Shown: one piece after another, positions 20,176-32,430 of the stretch | Layout of the letters: every line of letters starts with the position of its first letter | Position numbering within the stretch: position 1 is the first letter of the stretch | Source: Cordia subcordata | Taxonomy: Eukaryota > Streptophyta > Magnoliopsida > Boraginales > Cordiaceae | Assembly (NCBI GenBank): GCA_028554755.1 | Contig: JAPTOF010000008.1 | Coordinates: forward strand, 17,775,001 to 17,839,000 | Length of the DNA: 64,000 bases | Direction: 5' to 3' | The notes under the pieces: model-generated | What the model saw: the letters and a program-made list of their open reading frames with translations, nothing else | Databases searched by the model: none | Told to the model about the DNA's origin: nothing | Program-made: the position numbers and the translations under genes

Positions 20176-23100
20176 TTTTTGGTTCGTGGAATATTAGGGG
20201 TTTTAATACCCCTAATAAGCAAGGGAAGTGAACTTTTGGATCTCTAAACATAAGATTGATTGTTTTTGCATTTTGGAAACAAAGGTTGTTAAGGATACTT
20301 CTTTTACTAAAATTGCAGCCTATTTTGAAAGATTGGGCTTAAAAAATCATGTGGAGGATAACATGATTGGAAGAATTTGGTTTTTTGGGAAGGAACCAAT
20401 TAACTTTACATTTGTTGATTCAATTGATCAAGGAGCTCTCTATCATATCAGCCTTGCCAATAAGAGCTGTATTTGCGTGGCTTTTGTTTATGCTCGAAAT
20501 GATTCAAAAGGTAGAAATTTTTCATGGAGAAAGCTTGAGGAATGGAGTTCATGGTGTGAAGACAGTTCGTTTTGTGTGATGGGAGATTTTAATGAAATCC
20601 TCCATAATGGGGATAGGTCACCTTGCAATCCTATTCCTTCCAGTGCCTGGGATTTTAAGAAATGCATTAGCAATTCTGGTTTATTTGAACATGAAGTGTT
20701 TGGTCGACATTTCACTTGGATAAACAAGGGTTCTCCTAGCAATTTCATGGAAAGTAAACTTGATAGGGCACTTGTCAATTCCCAATGGTTAGAGTATTTG
20801 GATAGCTCGTTCCTTTTGGTTGATAACCCGGGAGTTTCAGATCATTATTCACTTGTCATGCACACATGTAAATCCAATTTTTCTCCACCAAAGCCTTTCA
20901 AATTTTTCAATGCATGGACCTCTCATGTTGAATTCCTCAAGGTGGTTGAAGATGTTTGGAAGAAAAGATTTTTTGGGACACCAATGTTTGTTCTCACGTG
21001 GAAGCAAAAGACTCTCAAACAAGCTCTTAGGGAATTTGACAAGAAGCATTTTTCTTCTATTCCTCATCAACTCCGAGAACTCAAGAAAGATCTTGATAAG
21101 GTGCAAGGTGAAATTCTTAATGGATATTGCAACGAAGAGGTGATTGAGAAGGAGGGGGAAATTTTGAAAGACATTGAAACTCTTGAAGCTTCATATAGGA
21201 GTTCCCTCCATCAAAAAGCTCGAATTCAATGGATCAAGGAAGGGGATGCAAATACCAAGTTCTTCCATAATGTGATCAAGAGTAGAAGGATTAAGAATAC
21301 CATCAATGCAATTCTTGATCAAAATGGCATCTTACTCACAAAGGCCGAAGAGGTAAAAGACCAATTTCTTTCTTTCTACAAGGAACTTCTTGGAACAAGA
21401 TCCAACTCAATTGCCAATGTTCAAAGCATCAAATCCATTCTTGGTAAAACAATTGAAGGAAAATCGAAGGAAATGCTTGCAGCCCTCATCTATAATGAGG
21501 AAATTAAAGAGAGTCTCTTCTCTCTCAATCCTAACAAAAGTCCGGACCCGATGGTTACACATCAAAGTTTTACATGGCAACTTGGGAAATCATTGGCGAG
21601 GACGTAATACATGCTATCAAGTCTTTCTTCTCATCCAACAATCTCCTTAAAGAGGTAAATGCGACAATCATTACCCTTGTTCCTAAAGTTCAAAATCCTA
21701 CCAAGGTCAAAGATTTTCGGCCTATTTCTTGTTGCAATACTATTTATAAGTGTATCTCCAAGATCCTTGCCAATAGACTCAAAAAATGCATTCCATTTAT
21801 CATCTCAAACAACTAATCAGCTTTCATTAAAGGTAGACTCATTAATGAGAATATCTTTATTGCTCATGAGCTTATTAGAGGATACTCTAAAAGCCATATT
21901 TCTTCAAGATGTGCACTCAAAATTGATATCATGAAGGATTTTGACACATTGAATTGGCACTTCATTGAATGCACTCTCATTGCTCTTGATTTCCTAAAAA
22001 ACTTTGTTGATTGGTTGATGGCATGTATTACTTCCCTAAGCTTCTCTATTGCTATCAATGGTGGCCTTGAAGGTTTCTTTAAAGGGCCAAATGGCATAAG
22101 GCAAGGTGATCCCCTTTCTCCATATATCTTTGTGATTTGCATGGAAGTCCTTACTTGTTTGCTTAACAATTTGGAGAAGGAAGAAAGGTTTCATTTTCAT
22201 CCCAAATGTGGAAAATTGAAGCTCAACCACATTTGTTTTGCGGATGACCTCCTTATCTTTTGCAAAGGAGATATCAATTCTATTGAAAGCATTATGAATA
22301 CACTTGAGGATTTCCATTCTCTCTCGGGCTTAAAAATCAGCAAGGACAAAAGTGAAGTTTTCTTTGGAGGGGTTCCTTTGGAAAAGAAAAATGATATCTT
22401 GGAGAAGATTGGAATTAAGGAAGGTAACTTACCTTTTCGTTACTTGGGTGTCCCTCTTGTTACGAGGAAACTTCGTAAGGCCGATTGCCTTCCTCTTTTG
22501 GAAAAGATCACAAAGAAAATTGAGCATTGGACAACGAAATGGCTTTCTTTTGCTGGAAGGTTGCTTCTTATTAAGTCCATTCTTACTCAAATTTGCTCAT
22601 TTTGGACTGGAGTCTTTCTCATTCCTAAGGGGGTCATTGAAACTATTAGGAAAAAGTTTAAAGCATTCCTTTGGAGAGATACTGGAGCTAAAGTTGCTTG
22701 GAAAGATATTTGCTTGACACAAGAGGAAAGGGGTCTTGGAATTAGAAGACTTCAGGATATAAATGACACCTACATGTTTAAAATCTTCTGGAGAATGTAT
22801 GCATTCAGAGACTCACTTTGGAGCTCTTGGGTTCATGAAAACTACATCAAAGAGGGTTCTATTTGGACATTCACCATCACAAAGGACATTAGTTGGATTA
22901 TGAGAAGTTTATTTAAAAGCCGTGAGGTTGCTCGACAAAGCATTAAGCATATTGTTGGGAATGGCAAGAATACTCTTTTTTGGCTGGACACTTGGCACCC
23001 AGAGGGCAATCTTGGTTTATCTTGGTATAACATTTTTCTTCACCCTCCACTTCTTGCAAAGGTTAGTGATATCTACAACTAAAGTGGATGGAATTGGCCT

Positions 23101-23180
23101 CCTTACCTCTTTTTTGTGGATTAAGTAAGTTTATTAAATCGCAAAAGTGAGTACAATGACAATACAATACAAAAACCAAT

Positions 23181-23230
23181 CCCCTCAAGCTTGATTCAAA
23201 CAATACAACCAAAAGATTTGACTTGAGAGG
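23181..23230 (-). other. H-family 3'UTR hairpin (H4)
   Basis: The arms CCCCTCAAG (23181-23189) and CTTGAGAGG (23222-23230) pair over 9 positions, one as G-U in the RNA. The hairpin sits in the 3'UTR upstream of a TTTTGCGATTTAATAAA block, as in the other H copies. Confidence 0.65.
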
Positions 23231-23264
23231 AGGAGTGACCAAAGATATAATCAGCAATGAAAAA

Positions 23265-25452
23265 TCAACAAAACTCACAACAAAGTGATCTAGTGTAATC
23301 AAGGGTGTGTGAGGAACCAGCCCTCTTCCCATCAAAATTCCCTTCTTCCACTTCATGAATTTGCTCAACAATTTCTTCATCTTGGATTTTAATATTTGCT
23401 TGAGCAGCTTCTTTGTTAACTTGGTCTGAACCATCTTCTTCTTTGCAATTTGCATTAGGTTTACTTCCGTTGTCGTCAAGGATTGAAAATCGATTTCTAT
23501 CCATAGGACTCACTGGAGCTGAAGCTACGAATTCTTTGCTGGATTTAGGTTCAGGAACCACATTTGCAAATGGTATAGGGTCAACATTAACTTTTCTCCA
23601 AACCTTCTTTGTTTTTTGCATTCTTCCAAACATTTTCATTCTTTTCATTCTTTTCCACTCTTGGCACTTAATAGGAATTAGGACAAGAAGAAAGAGAATG
23701 ACCAACAATCTTGCAATTAGAGCATACAGGGGGTTTCCATGCATATTCCACATCAATTTTCGCCCAATCACCATTTCTAAGTTTCACAAAAGTGTGATCC
23801 GGGAGGTTTATGGAAAGATCCATTTCAATGCAAATTCGTGCAAAACCCACAAATGTACGTGCTTCCGTTAATTTATCCATTTGTAATGGAACCCCAAGAG
23901 TACTCTCGATATAGCTTAAACCTCTTCTAGTAATAAGGGAACAAGGGACATTCCGAAGCTTAACCCAAAGAGGAACTTTTTTCCAACTAAAATTAAGGAG
24001 TTGAGCACTTGCATCCCATTTCCTAAGCAATAAGGGTCTATGATTAACATGCCAAAGCTGCTCCATGACAAGTTCACAAGCTTCATTGCTATCAAATTTA
24101 AAAACAAAAAGCCCATTCTCCGCTGATTTGATGTCAACTTTCCCAAAAGATTTCCAATGTGTATTAACCATTTTGCGTATGAGGAAAAAGAGGGGAGGAT
24201 TACCAAAAAATTGGCCAATTAAACAATTTTTCCAATGTTCATCTCCTTCCTCAAAAACATCATTAAGGGGAGTGGCACCAATGAAACCATCATCTTCAAA
24301 GGGGGCATGAAATTCAAGTTTACGAGAATTTTCAAGATTACCTAAGTAAGAGAGCTTCCAATCTTTGTCCATGTTCCAAGCATTCTGAAATTCTTGTGGC
24401 TGAATTGGAAACCTTCCAGCAGAGTTAAGAAGTGAAGTGCCATTTTGGTTATCATTCTGTAAAGAGCAAGGCTGAAATGGATGGAGAGATGATGTGGCAT
24501 CATTAATTGATGTGGCAGCCATGTCATTTTGCCTTGCTGATTTGGTAAGAGAGCTTGCTGACCTAGCTTGGAGGGGAGGGAAATGAACATCCAAAGATGT
24601 TGGTCCCATTCCAATTGCATCTAATTGATTTTGGGGGGAAAAAACTTGTGCACATGCTTGCAAATTTGAAATTGGGCTACCAAGACTATTCCCAATAGTA
24701 TGAGTTGTCATCCTTTGGTTGATTATGGCAGCAAAAGTAGGCTGCTATTTAGAAAAAGGGGCTGCACATTGTACTTGCTCAGTCAAATGCATGCTGGTCG
24801 CTAGCGCATTATCCATTGGTCCATCGGCATTGAACAATGAACCACCATGGCCAGAATTTGGAGCTTTTTCACCCTCAATCGAAGATGGAATATCATGATA
24901 AATTGTTGCCATTTTATTCTCCATCTCATGAGGATTCCGACAAGCACCATTAAGAATAGGAGTGGATGCCACATTCTTTGAGTTTTTTGCACTAGCCATG
25001 TTGAGTTGGTTAGCCATAGCCGAGCTAGCAAAATGCTCCATATTTGGATCACCATTGCAATGACCTTGAATACAAAGAGAGGAGGGAGAAACTTGAAGAT
25101 CTCTAGGTTCAGGTTCATATGCCATAGAGTTACCCTGAGAAAGATAAAGATCCGAGCGGGAGGAACTATGGCAACTAGGAGAAGGAGAACTTTTCCTTAT
25201 CAAGCTTTGAACGAGTTCCCTTTTTGCTTCATCTAAATTCTTTTCAAGCTTTTGAACACTACGGGGAGAAGAAGTAAGTGCACCCGAGCAAGATATGGAA
25301 TCATTTATGGTGTCACAAGCCTTTCTGAGTTCCATGTACGAATCCAAGGAGTATTCATCATCATCATCTTCATAGTTGCCATGATTGAATTTTGATGCAA
25401 GTCTTGCACTCTTCCTAGTTTTTGATGCACTTGATCTTTTCTTTTTTCCCAT
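23265..25452 (-). pseudogene. ORF1 (DUF4283 + zinc knuckle), H4
   Basis: ORF1 starts at ATG 25452 (MGKKKRSSASKTRKSARLASK), the basic opening shared with LINE ORF1. A TAG near 24742 breaks the frame, which resumes to about 23670 with DUF4283 (LIGQFFGNPPLFFLIRKM…RPLLLRKWDASAQ…VPCSLITRRGLSYIEST) and the knuckle CSNCKIVGHSLSSC. A frameshift follows, then the acidic tail to 23265. About 725 codons, two or three disabling changes. The ITRRGLSY/MDKLTE type marks it as the H1/H5/H6/H8 lineage, distinct from LINE ORF1. Confidence 0.88.
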
Positions 25453-26055
25453 GGACGAAGAAAAAGGTGGAAGAAATGGTGGTCAAACTTCTAGTTTTTG
25501 GCCTCCTTACCTCTCCCATTTCAATGCTCCTAGCTTTCATCTTGATGAAGAAAAATCTGATTCTTTTTGTTGGATTTTGTCCCCAAACGGAGTTTTCTCT
25601 TTTAAGCATACACGGGAGTTTATTAGAATCAAGGGAGTTAAAGTTAAATGGCATAAGGTTGTTTGGTTCAAAGGACACTCTCCTAGGCATGCTTTTATTT
25701 GCTGGCTTGCCTTCTTGGATGGACTCAACACAAAATATAGAATTCTTCATTGGGGAATCAATATCAATCCCAATTGCTCCTTTTGCGACTTGGGTTGTGA
25801 GACTAGAGACCACCTTTTCTTCGAGTGTTGCTTCACAAGAAGAATTTGGAAGATTGGCTTACAACTCTTGCTTGTTAAAGAACCGTTGTTTGAATGAGAA
25901 AAGACCATGGATTTCTTCACTCCTCTCTCACTTGAGAACCATTTGAAGGCAACGATTATGAAACACTACTTTGAAGCTACCATTTACCATATTTGGAAGG
26001 AAAGGAATTGCCGAGTGTTTTGCGTGGGTATCAAAAATGAAGACCAAATCTTCTC

Positions 26056-26666
26056 AGTATGTGTGGAGATGTATCTTTCAAAGTCTCTCCTGAATCATAC
26101 GTATGTGAAATTAAGAAATGGCGATTGGGCCAAAATCGACATTGAATATGCATGGAAACCACTTGTTTGCCCTTCTTGCAAGATTGTTGGACATTCCCTT
26201 TCTATGTGTCACCAAAAAATGCTCCTAGGCAAGCACCTAATGTGATTGAAAAGAAGAATGAAAATTGGAAAATGGCAAAGAATAAGAGACTGTGGAAGAA
26301 AGTGGAGAATTTTAATCCCACCCCATTCTCCAATGTGGAGGTAAATTCGGTTCAATCTCCATGTTGGCAAAGAATTCAGCCCCTATTGTTGAAGAAACTT
26401 TGGATAATAATCGCTTTGCGGTCCTTAATGCAAAGGAAGGCACATTAAAAGAAGAGGAAGAATTGATAAAGAAAGATGAAGAAAATGTCATGAACCAAGA
26501 AAATGAAGCAAATGTTGCTGATTTGGACGCCCAACAACATGAAGATCAAAATGAAGAGCAATTTAAAGAAGAAAATTTGAGTGTTGAGCAAGATAAATGG
26601 GAAGGGAATGTTGAGAACACACTTGAAGGCTCTCGAACCAGACTTGAAGATCCCACTCCCATTTGA
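26056..26666 (+). pseudogene. ORF1 C-terminal part, H5
   Basis: The reading enters ORF1 in DUF4283 at VCVEMYLSKSLLNHTYVKLRNGDW, in frame with the upstream ORF2. The knuckle region reads CPSCKIVGHSLSMC. A frameshift follows after about 60 codons. The acidic tail (NVADLDAQQHEDQNEEQ…) resumes at about 26361 and stops at 26664-26666. It is close to H8 over the same region. Confidence 0.83.
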
Positions 26667-26850
26667 TGATTTGAGATTTGATTGGTTCTTTCTTTTGTTG
26701 TTTTTAATTTTTGGGATTTTCCCTTTGTTTTGATTTGTATACCCTCAAACTTGACTGGCTTTGTAATGTTGTATCATTTGTTTTGACGGTTTTGGATGGT
26801 TTTGTACTGAATTTTTGCGCTAATAAAAACTTTCTTAATCCGCAAAAAAA
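26056..26850 (+). mobile_element. ORF1-only fragment H5 fused to LI
   Basis: An H-type ORF1 3' portion and 3'UTR with poly(A) at 26844-26850, joined mid-ORF to ORF2 of LI with no poly(A) or TSD at the join. The 3' terminus reads AATAAAAACTTTCTTAATCC plus GC-poly(A). Minus-strand ORF2 of LH follows at 26851. Confidence 0.82.
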
Positions 26851-29225
26851 GCCAAGTGTTGCACCAATTTTCAAGCTTAGTGTTGATTCTTTCCAAAAGA
26901 GGAAAACAATCGGCCTTTCTAAGCTTTCTAGAAACAAGTGGGATACCCAAATAGCGAATAGGAAGCTCACCTTCTTGAAAACCAACTCTATCCAAGATAG
27001 TCCTTCTGTCATGAATTGAAACCCCACCAAAGAAAATGGAACTCTTTGATTTGTTGATATTTATCCCGGAGAAGGAGGAAAGTTTCTTCAAGGTCTCTAT
27101 GATGCATTCAATAGAGCTTAAGTTTCCCTTGCAAAAGATAAAAAGATCATCCGCGAAACAAAGGTGGTTAAGTTTCAAATGAGTACATTTTGGATGAAAA
27201 TGGAAGCCCGGGTGCTCATTTAATTTGTTAAGCATACAAGAGAGAACCTCCATGCACATGACAAAAAGGTAAGAAGAAATGGGATCTCCTTGTCTGATTC
27301 CATTTGCTCCATAAAAATAACCTTCCAAGCCTCCATTGAGAGCAATAGAAAAGCTAGGAGTAGTGACACACTCCATAATCCATTCAACAAATAATTGTGG
27401 AAAACCAAAAGCAAAGAGAGTGCACTCAATGAAGCCCCAATTTAAAGAGTCAAATGCCTTCATAATGTCAACTTTAAGGGAGCATCTAGGGGAGATATGA
27501 CTTCTAGTATAACCTCTCATAACATCATGTGCAATAAGAATATTTTCTTGTATAAGCCTATTCTTGAGGAATGATGATTGGTTCCAAGAAATGATGTGAG
27601 GCAAACAAATTTTAAGCCTATTTGCAATAATCTTTGAAATGCATTTATAGATGGTGTTGCAACATGAGATAGGCCTAAAATCTTTGACCATGGAAGGATT
27701 TGGGACCTTTGGCACCAGTGCAATAATTTTAGAATTTACCTCTTTAAGAAGCTTCTTTGATTCAAAGAAAGAGCTTATTGCTTTGATAACATCCTCTCCA
27801 ACAATTTCCCAAGCAATCATGAAAAAATGTGATGTAAATCCATCCGGACCCGGGCTTTTTTTAGGATTGACAGAAAAAAAGAGCATTCTTAATCTCATCT
27901 CTTGAAATAGGAGCAATGGTGGTGGCAGCAAGAGACACATCAATTTTTCTCCCAATAATAGTCTTTAAATCATTCACATTGACATAAGAAGGCTTTTTAG
28001 CACTAAGGAGACCTTTGAAGAAGCCAATGAACTCATTTTTAACATCATAGTCCTCTAAGAGGAGATGTCCTTCCTCATTCTTGATTCCATGGATAGTGTT
28101 CTTGAACCTCCTACTTCTCACAGCATTATGGAAGAATTTTGTATTTGAATCCCCCTCTTTGATCCATGAAAGACTTGATTTTTGAATAAGCATGGCTTTG
28201 TAAGTAGCTTCAATCTCTTCCAATTTAGCAAGAATGCACTTTTGCTTATTAATAAGCTTAGCACTAAGCTCTCCATTATATATTGCTTGCTGAACTCCAT
28301 TAAGCTCCTCACGAAGATTGTTGATAGTGTTTGGAAGATAAGCAAAATGCATCCTATCAAAGCTTTTGAGGGCTTCCTTGATCAATTTTTGCTTTTGATA
28401 AAGAGTGAACATTGGAGTACCAAAAACCCGTGTACTCCAATGATCTTCCACAAGCTTCAAGAAATCCGAATGATTTGACCAAGCATTATAAAATTTAAAA
28501 GGTTTTGGTGAAGTTTTCCAAGACTTACAAGTTTGCAAGATAAGTGGGCAATGATTGGAGATGCCGGGGCTTCCAACCAAAAGAAAGGAGTGGTGATAGT
28601 TTTTAGCCCAATTTTTATTCACCAACGCTCTATCAAGTTTACTTGCCAAGAAGTTACCTTCCTTACTTTTATTTGACCAAGTAAAGTGAGGTCCATAAAC
28701 ATTAACTTCTTGCATTTTTGCATTCTCAACAAAAGTTTTGAAGTCCAAAGCACTTTTTGGTATGGAGGAGGTGCTGGATTTATCTCCTTCATGCAAAACT
28801 TCATTGAAATCCCCCAAAATGCAAAAATCACTTTCAAGACACCAATTGCACCAAAGGTTGAGCTGGCTCCAAAGTTCCTTCCTTTTAGCTGCCACATTAT
28901 GCCCATAGATGAAGGAAACAAAAATAGATTTGGGGAAGAGATTATCAAAGTTGAAGAGGAGGGCTTGATCACAAGAGTCAATAAAAGTAGCTTTAATATT
29001 TTTCCTCCAAAACAGCCAAATCCTTCCCTTGACCAAATCATCAAAATGATTCTCAAAACCAAGCTTTTCAAATTTTGTGCTAATGAAGCTAATGCTATCA
29101 TTGCAATACACTTTATTTTCCAAATGGCAAAAGAAATCCAATTTGTGCTTATTAATCAGCAAGATAACTTCTTTTTGCTTTTTAGGGGAATTGAAGCCCC
29201 TAATATTCTAAGAGCAAAAAATCAT
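26851..29225 (-). pseudogene. LINE ORF2 (EN + RT, 3' end lost), LH
   Basis: ORF2 begins at ATG 29225. Codon 6, the Trp of the CSWNIRG block, is TAG. EN continues (LENK, GDFNEVL, HFTWSN, SNHCPLIL with D changed to N), then the linker to about 27880, where an indel in an A-run shifts the frame. RT follows with KSPGPDGFTSHF, KVDIMKAFDSLNW, GIRQGDPISSY and FADDLFIF. It ends abruptly at LENWCNTW where the LI/H5 composite begins, so the thumb end and zf-RVT are absent. Confidence 0.88.
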
Positions 29226-30078
29226 TTAGAAGCTAAAGGAGGATCATCCGTATCCAAATCTTGGGAGCCAAAAGCTATGAAGTTATCTTCAATTTTATTC
29301 TCAACTTTTGACCCAAGCTCATCATCAATGTTGAAAGAATCTTCCCTATGCTCATCCTCCCGAAAGAGGACTTCAAATCAATTTGGACATTTTATTTTTG
29401 AGTCAAGTGCAGCCTTAGGAGAGATTGGCTGAGTAGTTTTCTTTTCCATATTTGGAATTGCTACTTCATTGCTCAAAGCCTCGGAATTCTTCATTAGAGC
29501 TTGCTTTTTACCTACAACTTGCCATTCATGGTGTATTTTTGGTTGCTGCCTAGAGTGAATTGTTTGAGGATTTTGTTGAGCTTTTGGTTTTAGGGGACAA
29601 TTTTCCTCAACATGCCCAACCACTTTACAATGATTGCACTTGCTTGGCTTCCTAGCATATTCAACCTCAACTTTTGCTTTTGTGCCATTTCTAAGCTCTG
29701 GAAAGATAACATTGGGAAGGTTTTCTTCCAAGTCCACTTCTATGCAAATTCCAAATTCCTTCTAGATTCAGTAAGTGCATCCATTTGGATTGGGGTTCCA
29801 ATGAAAGAAGCAATGTAGCCAAGTCCCCTATTGGAATAGAGGCTCATTGGAACATCCCATAGCTTAACCCAAATGGGGACTTTTTTACAAGACAAGTTCA
29901 CAAATTCAAGGTTTGGTTCCCATTTTCTCAATAAAAGTGGTCTACGATTGACATGCCAAAGTTGTTGAAGGACTTCTTGGCAAAATTCTTCCCTTTCAAA
30001 TTTAAAGATAAAGAGTCCCTTCCCTTTGGTATGAATATCCACCTTGCCAAATTTTTTCCAAGCAAATTCAGTCATGTT

Positions 30079-31605
30079 TTTTTTTTTCCTGAGTAAGTAA
30101 GATTTCATAAAAGAAACGTTCAAGTACAAGAATCAGAAAAAGGAATGGAGAAACCTAACCAAGTATCTCATCTAATTTCCACAATTTACATAAGGCAATA
30201 TTCAGCGCATTTGAAGGAAATTTCCTACCAAAGATAATACGAGTTCTAACTTCATTGAAGGTAGTACTTGTGATTTGATCCTTCGTTTTTGCTTCTTGCT
30301 TGAAAATACGCTGGTTTCTTTCAACCCAAATGTGGTAAACGGATGCTCCAAGAAGATGCTTAAGGATAGTAGCTTTCAAGTTATTTTCAAGAGCAAAAGG
30401 TGTGAGATAGGCACAAATTTCATCCCAACAAATCAACTTCTCTGGAACAAGGGAGATTGCAAGACCATGTCTCCAAATTCTGCGTGTGAAGCTACATTCG
30501 AAAAAAAGGTGCTCTCTTGTTTCACAACCCATGCGACAAAAGATACAAAGTGGGTTTGCAATCAATCCCCAACTTAATAATTTTTGAAGAGTTGAAAGCC
30601 GATCATGAAAAACAAGCCAGCAAATGAAACCATGTCTAGGGTTATGACCTTTGTGCCAAACCAAATTGTGCCAGTTAACTGTATGACCCTTCTTACGAAT
30701 ATGATCCCAAGTAAGCTTAAAAGAAAAATTATCGTTCTTTGAAGGTAGCCAAAGAGAAGAATCATGGACATTTTCATCAAGATTGACAAGTGGAATCTGG
30801 ACATGGAGAAGATTTAAAGGCCAAGTCCATTGACCATTAATATAGATGTCGCAAACCTTGGCAAGTAAAGGAGGTGAAGGGAAGGTTGAGCTCCAATGGT
30901 CGAGAAGAGGACCTTCTTGATGCCAATTGTCTAGCCAAAAAAAAGTATTTGTGCCATTGCCAAGTTTATGTTGGATGAAATTCCTTGCAACCCCACGGAT
31001 TTGCAAAAGAGACTTTATGATCCAGCTTGCATCATGAGGAATTTGTATGGCCCAAATGGAGCTATTCTTGATATAATTTGCATGGATCCACTTGCTCCAA
31101 AGAATGTCTTTGGTGGCATACATTCTCCAAAAGATTTTGAGTAAGTAAGTGATATTGATCTCACTCAATCTTCGAATTCCAAGACCCCCTTCAAGGTATG
31201 GTAAGCAAACATCTTTCCAAGCAATTTTTGGTCCGGTACCTCTCCAAAGGAAGGATCTGAATTTTGATTCAATTGCTGCCATTGTACCTTTTGTGAGGAG
31301 GAAAGCACTTGCCCAAAAGGAACAAATTTGCATAAGAATGGATTTGATGAGAACAAGTCTTCCAGCAAAGGAGAGCCATTTGTTTGCCCAATTTTCAAGC
31401 TTTGCATTGATCTTTTCAAGGAGAGGCATGCAATCAGCTTTCCTTAGTTTTCTTGAGACAAGAGGAATACCAAGGTAGCGGATGGGAAGAATACCTTCTT
31501 TGAATTCCAATTGTTGAAGTATTGTTTGCTTTATGTCATCCGGAACTCCCCCAAAGAAAATATTACTTTTAGCTTGATTGATGTTGAGCCCTGAATAAGT
31601 GGAGA
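30079..31605 (-). mobile_element. LINE copy LJ with 15-bp TSD
   Basis: A minus-strand 5'-truncated LINE inserted in ORF1 of LH, with a perfect 15-bp TSD, aaattcagtcatgtt (30064-30078 and 31606-31620). The 3' end (TTACTTACTCAGG plus poly(A)) is of the LE type. It appears young: the remaining ORF2 frame is uninterrupted. Confidence 0.94.
30155..31605 (-). CDS. LINE ORF2 C-terminal third, LJ, uninterrupted
   Basis: An open frame of about 483 codons read from the 5' truncation point (FSTYSGLNINQAKSNIFFGG) to the stop at 30155. It contains the thumb block YLGIPLVSRKLRKADC, FAGRLVLIKS, FLWRGTGPKIAWKD, the zf-RVT knuckle IFCRMGCETREHLFFEC and C-terminus LDEILG. There is no natural start codon, EN or RT catalytic core, so it is not an active gene. 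It serves as an undamaged reference for LE, which carries the same region with two TAG stops. Confidence 0.85.
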
Positions 31606-32270
31606 AAATTCAGTCATGTTCTTTATGAGAAAATAAGGTGGAGGTGCACCTAAGAATTGCCCCACTAAACAATGAGACCAAAAGTTATCACCATCCACAT
31701 ATAAGTCTTCCGGGGGTTCATCAACTTTTCTAATTCCATCAACAATCTTACTTTCATGCACTTCATCAAATTTTAAGCTAGTGGCCATATATTTAGCAAA
31801 AACCCCACCCCAATCAGAAGAAGGGTTGGTTGAGGAGGGTTCATACCTTAGCCTTGGTGGCCTTTTCCAAGCATTTTGCTGATTTGTAGAAGGTGCAAGA
31901 TGAGAGGAGCTCTTCCGTTGAGCATTGATGAGAATCATAACCCTTGCTATCAAGATACTTACCAATTGCGGGCTCAAGATGAGTTGAGTTTCCTTTATAA
32001 TGACTTCCATCATCAAAAAGCTCTTTGTAGGATGAACCCGATTCCAAAGGGTCATAAACTTCTTTGAAGATTTTGCTAGAGGTTGAATGAGCATCTCCAC
32101 TAACAAGTGATGAAGAGGCTGAATCAACCTCTTTACATGAGAAAGAAGAATCTGATTTTGCACATGAAGAGCTTTTCTTTTTCATTCCCATGAAAACCAA
32201 GAGAAGGGACAAAGGGACGGATTTGATTGAAGTGTTTAGGTATGGATTAAGGGTTAAGTGTTTGGGTTTT

Positions 32271-32360
32271 TTATGGAAGAAGGTTCTTTTGGTGGTGGCG
32301 TGAGGTGAAGAGGTGGTGGCTGGTTGCAAGAGTTTTAGAGAGAAGGAGTAGAATTTTCAT
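32271..32360 (-). promoter_or_regulatory. Upstream ORF in LINE 5'UTR, LH
   Basis: A 29-codon uORF (MKILLLLSKTLATSHHL…) starting 29 bp from the LH 5' end. The same N-terminal pattern and ATSHHL segment occur in LK, although LH and LK are separate insertions. Confidence 0.5.
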
Positions 32361-32430
32361 GGTAGAGAGAGAAAAAGATTTTTATTGAGCAACAACTTAG
32401 AAGAGATGCATAAGGCTTTCTCTCTCTACC

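Larger units (their letters stand above)
23111..25497 (-). mobile_element. ORF1-only element H4 with 17-bp TSD
   Basis: A 2.39-kb minus-strand unit holding a short 5' leader, ORF1 from its ATG, an H-type 3'UTR and poly(A). It is flanked by a perfect 17-bp TSD, ttggcctccttacctct (23094-23110 and 25498-25514), inside ORF2 of LI. The 3' terminus reads AATAAACTTACTTAATCCAC plus poly(A). Nothing of ORF2 is present, so an ORF1-only transcript was the template. Confidence 0.93.
17860..26055 (+). mobile_element. LINE copy LI (contains H4), 3' end replaced by H5
   Basis: A plus-strand LINE with 5'UTR (box TTCTCTCTCTAGC at 17865-17877), ORF1, overlapping ORF2 and no LINE 3'UTR. ORF2 breaks off 35-40 codons before its end and continues in frame into ORF1 of H5. 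H4 splits ORF2 with a 17-bp TSD. The left junction lies near 17859. No TSD encloses LI/H5, and the host LH has lost sequence at the site. Confidence 0.83.
20172..26055 (+). pseudogene. LINE ORF2 (EN-RT-zf-RVT), LI, split by H4
   Basis: ORF2 begins at ATG 20172 (MIFGSWNIRGFNTPNKQ). A one-base loss near 20227 shifts the frame. It then runs to about 21550 with EN motifs (LETK, GDFNEIL, HFTWINK, SDHYSLV) and the linker. A deletion in the GPDG block causes another shift. RT follows: TAA for Gln at 21814, then KIDIMKDFDTLNW, GIRQGDPLSPY and FADDLLIF. H4 splits it at WPPYL (23111-25497). The zf-RVT knuckle is SFC…CETRDHLFFEC; Trp-to-TGA occurs at 25895. It stops abruptly at KNEDQIFS. Confidence 0.88.
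29222..32191 (-). pseudogene. LINE ORF1, LH, split by LJ
   Basis: ORF1 starts at ATG 32191 (MGMKKKSSSCAKSD); the usual RSSARL motif is missing. The Ser-rich region continues to about 31621 with shifts. LJ interrupts at TEF, within DUF4283. After LJ the core reads WKKFGKVDIHTKGKG…RPLLLRKWEP…PIWVKLWDV. A small deletion near 29755 removes part of LEFARVCIEV. The knuckle is CNHCKVVGHVEENC. The tail ends ASK with TGA overlapping the ORF2 ATG as ATGA. Confidence 0.85.
17833..32389 (-). mobile_element. LINE copy LH with 18-bp TSD (contains LI/H5, H4, LJ)
   Basis: A minus-strand LINE bounded by a perfect 18-bp TSD, caacaacttagaagagat (17815-17832 and 32390-32407). Its own sequence remains at 17833-17859 (3' end TTTCTTGCCCCAC plus poly(A)), 26851-30078 and 31621-32389. 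The 3' part of ORF2, over 1 kb, is missing between 17859 and 26851, where the LI/H5 composite sits. The 5'UTR starts at 32389 with the TTTTTCTCTCTCTACC box. Confidence 0.88.

Noticed and set aside
28686..29432. A 248-codon open frame on the plus strand
   Set aside because: It lies antisense to the EN domain of LH ORF2, has no recognisable domain and is not conserved in sister copies.
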